A stretch of DNA of 40,616 nt from Odoribacteraceae bacterium (GTDB lineage: Bacteria > Bacteroidota > Bacteroidia > Bacteroidales > Marinifilaceae), in the NCBI GenBank assembly GCA_031276355.1, contig JAISNC010000083.1, positions 1 to 40,616 of the forward strand, read 5' to 3'. Below are positions 38,976 through 40,616 of this stretch, piece after piece. Position 1 is the first letter of the stretch, and each line of letters starts with the position of its first letter. Position numbers and translations under genes: made by a program. Under the pieces are notes generated by a model. That model saw nothing but the letters and a program-made list of their open reading frames with translations, was not told the origin of the DNA and made no database searches.

Positions 38976-39530
38976 ATGAAAGAAGAGCGCGATTTTAAAA
39001 AGATACCGCTGCCGGTTCATCCCGCCTCCAGTTTCGTCCGGGATACCCTCGTCCGCGTTACCGACGCCCTGAAGGAGCTTATCGACCAGGAAAAGAACGA
39101 GGCGCGCCGGTACGAGTTATCTTTGGTGCTGGAGGACGCGTCGGCCCTGTCGGAACACTTTCCCGTTCCCCTCCTATCGCCCGAAGAAGAGTTTGTACAG
39201 CGGGCCTTGTACCATGTCGAGCGGAATATCGACAATACGGATTACTCCGTCAATGATCTTGCCAAGGAGCTTGGCCTGTGCCGCTCGAACCTCTTCCGCA
39301 GGTTGCACGCGATCACGGGCCAGACTCCCTCCGTCTTTATCCGACAGGCCCGTATGCAGCGGGCCGCGCAACTGCTTCAAGGAACTCCTTACCGCATCTC
39401 CGAGATCGCGGACATGGTCGGATTCAATAGCCTCAAGCACTTTAACCGGCACTTTAAAGAGGCCTTCGGGAAATCGCCCACTACTTACCGGCTGGGCAAG
39501 GCCAGGGGAGAAGAAGAAGTTGGGGCGTAG
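38976..39530 (+). CDS. AraC-family transcription regulator
   Basis: This is a 184-residue protein that starts one base after the stop of the hybrid regulator. The N-terminal ~75 residues are helical with no recognised sensor. The C-terminal ~100 residues are an AraC helix-turn-helix pair: YSVNDLAKELGLCRSNLFRRLHAITGQTPSVFIRQARMQRAAQLLQ and RISEIADMVGFNSLKHFNRHFKEAFGKSPTTYR. This is very like the AraC end of an HTCS, so it may be a relic of a duplicated hybrid regulator, or a partner controlling the same target. An earlier in-frame ATG lies inside the previous gene and is unlikely. Confidence 0.85.
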   Translation: MKEERDFKKIPLPVHPASSFVRDTLVRVTDALKELIDQEKNEARRYELSLVLEDASALSEHFPVPLLSPEEEFVQRALYHVERNIDNTDYSVNDLAKELGLCRSNLFRRLHAITGQTPSVFIRQARMQRAAQLLQGTPYRISEIADMVGFNSLKHFNRHFKEAFGKSPTTYRLGKARGEEEVGA

Positions 39531-39601
39531 CGGGAAGCAATCCAGAAACCAGTAAATGGCTGAATGGCTTTCCCCTTCGGGTTACCAATGACGTTAGGGT
39601 G

Positions 39602-39815
39602 TAGGGGCGAAAAATTTTCGCCTCACGATTGTTTTGCTCGCGATACCCGACTTGTGAGAGCACTCCGGGCGCGATCCCTTTTGAGACGGCCCCTAACGGG
39701 CACACATCTACCACCAACAATGCGTGGATTCCAAATAACACGACCAGCAACCTCATTTCCACCTAATTCAAAAAAACAAAACAATCCGCGAGGGCGAAAG
39801 ATTTTTCGCCCCTAC
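39602..39815. repeat. MITE-like element with long imperfect inverted repeats
   Basis: About 44 bases at 39602-39645 (containing ggggcgaaaaattttcgcc and gattgttttg) are an imperfect reverse complement of 39772-39815 (containing caaaacaatc and gggcgaaagatttttcgccc). Each end is also a hairpin by itself. The 125 bases in between show no convincing gene. This is the layout of a small non-autonomous mobile element of the type seen in Bacteroidetes intergenic regions. Confidence 0.6.
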
Positions 39816-39830
39816 ATCGTTCCTACAATG

Positions 39831-39862
39831 TTTGGCGAAAATTTGCCTCTATTTGGCGAATT
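39831..39862 (+). repeat. 32-bp direct repeat, copy 1
   Basis: The 32 bases from 39831 (starting tttggcgaaaatttgcctct) are repeated exactly at 39921-39952, 90 bases apart. Each copy itself contains tttggcgaa twice. This copy lies in the non-coding gap. Confidence 0.85.
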
Positions 39863-39920
39863 AAAATCATATTGATAATCAATTATTTGATAATAGAAAC
39901 ACTAAAACAGGAATAGCTTA

Positions 39921-39952
39921 TTTGGCGAAAATTTGCCTCTATTTGGCGAATT
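39921..39952 (+). repeat. 32-bp direct repeat, copy 2, overlapping a gene end
   Basis: This is the exact second copy of 39831-39862. It includes the last codons and stop of the minus-strand gene at 39939-40616, so copy 1 may be a duplicated relic of that gene's 3' end, or the pair may bound a deletion or insertion event. Confidence 0.85.
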
Positions 39953-40616
39953 GAATTACCTCTATAAATTGTCTGGCAATATCTTCCTTTCCGTTTATAT
40001 TCCCGTTTAAGTGATATTTTATTGAACGCCCTCCCCCTTTTTTCTCAATCAGTTTATTTTTTTCCAACTTCAATATCAAATATTTGACCTGCCCACGTGA
40101 TAACTGATTTTCAAACGCCGCAACAAAATCTTTCATTGAAACCTCGTTTGCTTTCTCAAAACATCCTGCAATTAACTGTAAATCAATGGCCCTATATTCT
40201 TTAACGTATGCCGGTTGCCTGGCAATTGCGTAGTACAAATCACCCAGTACATATTTTTTATCTGCCGAACTTTGATGTTTTATCAACCCTTCGCGTTGCA
40301 GTTTTTCGACCGATTCTTCAAATAAACCCGTTGAAATCCCTTGTCGCACCTTATCCAGCGTGAGCAAATCAAATACGTTCAGTTTGTCTTTCCGGTTGAA
40401 TTGTACTTCTTTTAAAAAAATGTAAAATGCCTCATCTACGATCTTTGCCCGCAAACATAATTCCACCTGATATTCATCTGTATGCGAATAATCCGGCAAC
40501 GGTTTTCCTTCCATCAGGCAATTGTAGTACATTTTGTCAACACCCTGCCCCGCGCGTTCCACCTGCCCTGTTTTTTCCAGAACTTCCATTACCAACTTGT
40601 TGCGCGGTTTGCTACT
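39939..40616 (-). CDS. ATP-binding/AlbA-type putative regulator, C-terminal part (cut by window)
   Basis: This is the 3' part of a gene that runs off the right edge. The readable 225 residues begin SSKPRNKLVMEVLEKTGQVERAGQGVDKMY. The RN...G.VERAGQGVDKMY segment matches the HATPase-like end of the family with an AlbA_2 DNA-binding N-terminus (often annotated as putative DNA-binding or RecG-like proteins). The rest is winged-helix-like, with VFDLLTLDKVRQGISTGLFEESVEKLQREGLIKH and SRGQVKYLILKLEKNKLIEKKGGGRSIKYHLN. Function is probably regulatory. The stop lies inside the direct repeat at 39921-39952. An in-frame TTG at 40595 is not the true start. Confidence 0.75.
   Translation of the reverse strand, partial: SSKPRNKLVMEVLEKTGQVERAGQGVDKMYYNCLMEGKPLPDYSHTDEYQVELCLRAKIVDEAFYIFLKEVQFNRKDKLNVFDLLTLDKVRQGISTGLFEESVEKLQREGLIKHQSSADKKYVLGDLYYAIARQPAYVKEYRAIDLQLIAGCFEKANEVSMKDFVAAFENQLSRGQVKYLILKLEKNKLIEKKGGGRSIKYHLNGNINGKEDIARQFIEVIQFAK

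Noticed and set aside
34988-40616. Polysaccharide-utilisation locus next to the hybrid regulator
   Set aside because: No susC, susD or glycoside hydrolase gene is present in the window.
1-40616. CRISPR array
   Set aside because: No regularly spaced short repeats were found; the only direct repeats are the two 32-bp copies and the coiled-coil and LRR coding repeats.

Overview
The window holds a nearly complete transposable (Mu-like, contractile-tailed) prophage of about 32.2 kb, from roughly 128 to 32,380, inside a chromosome of the Bacteroidales type. The host assignment rests on three things: a hybrid two-component regulator with periplasmic propeller, kinase, receiver and AraC parts in one chain; starts preceded by A/T-rich leaders ending in atcATG instead of Shine-Dalgarno sites; and TAnnTTTG promoter boxes. 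The host genes look moderately GC-rich. The phage early and structural genes are much more GC-rich, so a high-GC Bacteroidales host is possible, but the species cannot be named.

Layout. 1-119: small element with 17-bp inverted ends. 140-505: left prophage end with three copies of a transposase-site-like motif (gtacatttgaattt). 812-1795: leftward repressor module (XRE repressor and an ORF6C-domain protein), with an operator/promoter region at 1819-1862. 1931-9566: rightward early operon with the DDE transposase, MuB-like ATPase, a second P-loop ATPase, GemA-like and DUF3164-like proteins, many small proteins and a frameshifted deoxyribosyltransferase-like gene, ending at a strong terminator (9587-9620). 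9678-16181: leftward packaging/head operon (terminase small and large, gp36-like, portal, MuF, gpG-like, gp37-like). 16340-16412: a tRNA with anticodon CAT. 16492-32115: rightward late operon with protease/scaffold, capsid, lysis genes, sheath, tube, frameshifted tail chaperone, tape measure, baseplate, collar fibre and BspA-like leucine-rich-repeat fibre. 32121-32228: three perfect hairpins. 32327-32367: right end with two more motif copies.

The most notable local system is in the head operon. The MuF head protein carries a C-terminal papain-fold (Tox-PL-like) toxin domain. A small gene on the opposite strand (10683-10919) overlaps its 3' end, has its own promoter-like sequence, and fits an immunity protein. 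Other points of interest are a programmed -1 frameshift site in the tail chaperone with an ideally placed hairpin; a hidden 39-aa antisense membrane protein beside the tape measure; a phage tRNA-Met with initiator-like features; a candidate unimolecular spanin overlapping another lysis gene; and a protease gene with an internal start for a scaffold.

Right of the prophage lie a Pif1-like helicase (leftward), a divergent hybrid two-component regulator followed after one base by a second AraC-family regulator, a MITE-like inverted-repeat element, a 32-bp direct repeat, and the 3' part of an ATP-binding/AlbA-type putative regulator that runs off the window edge.
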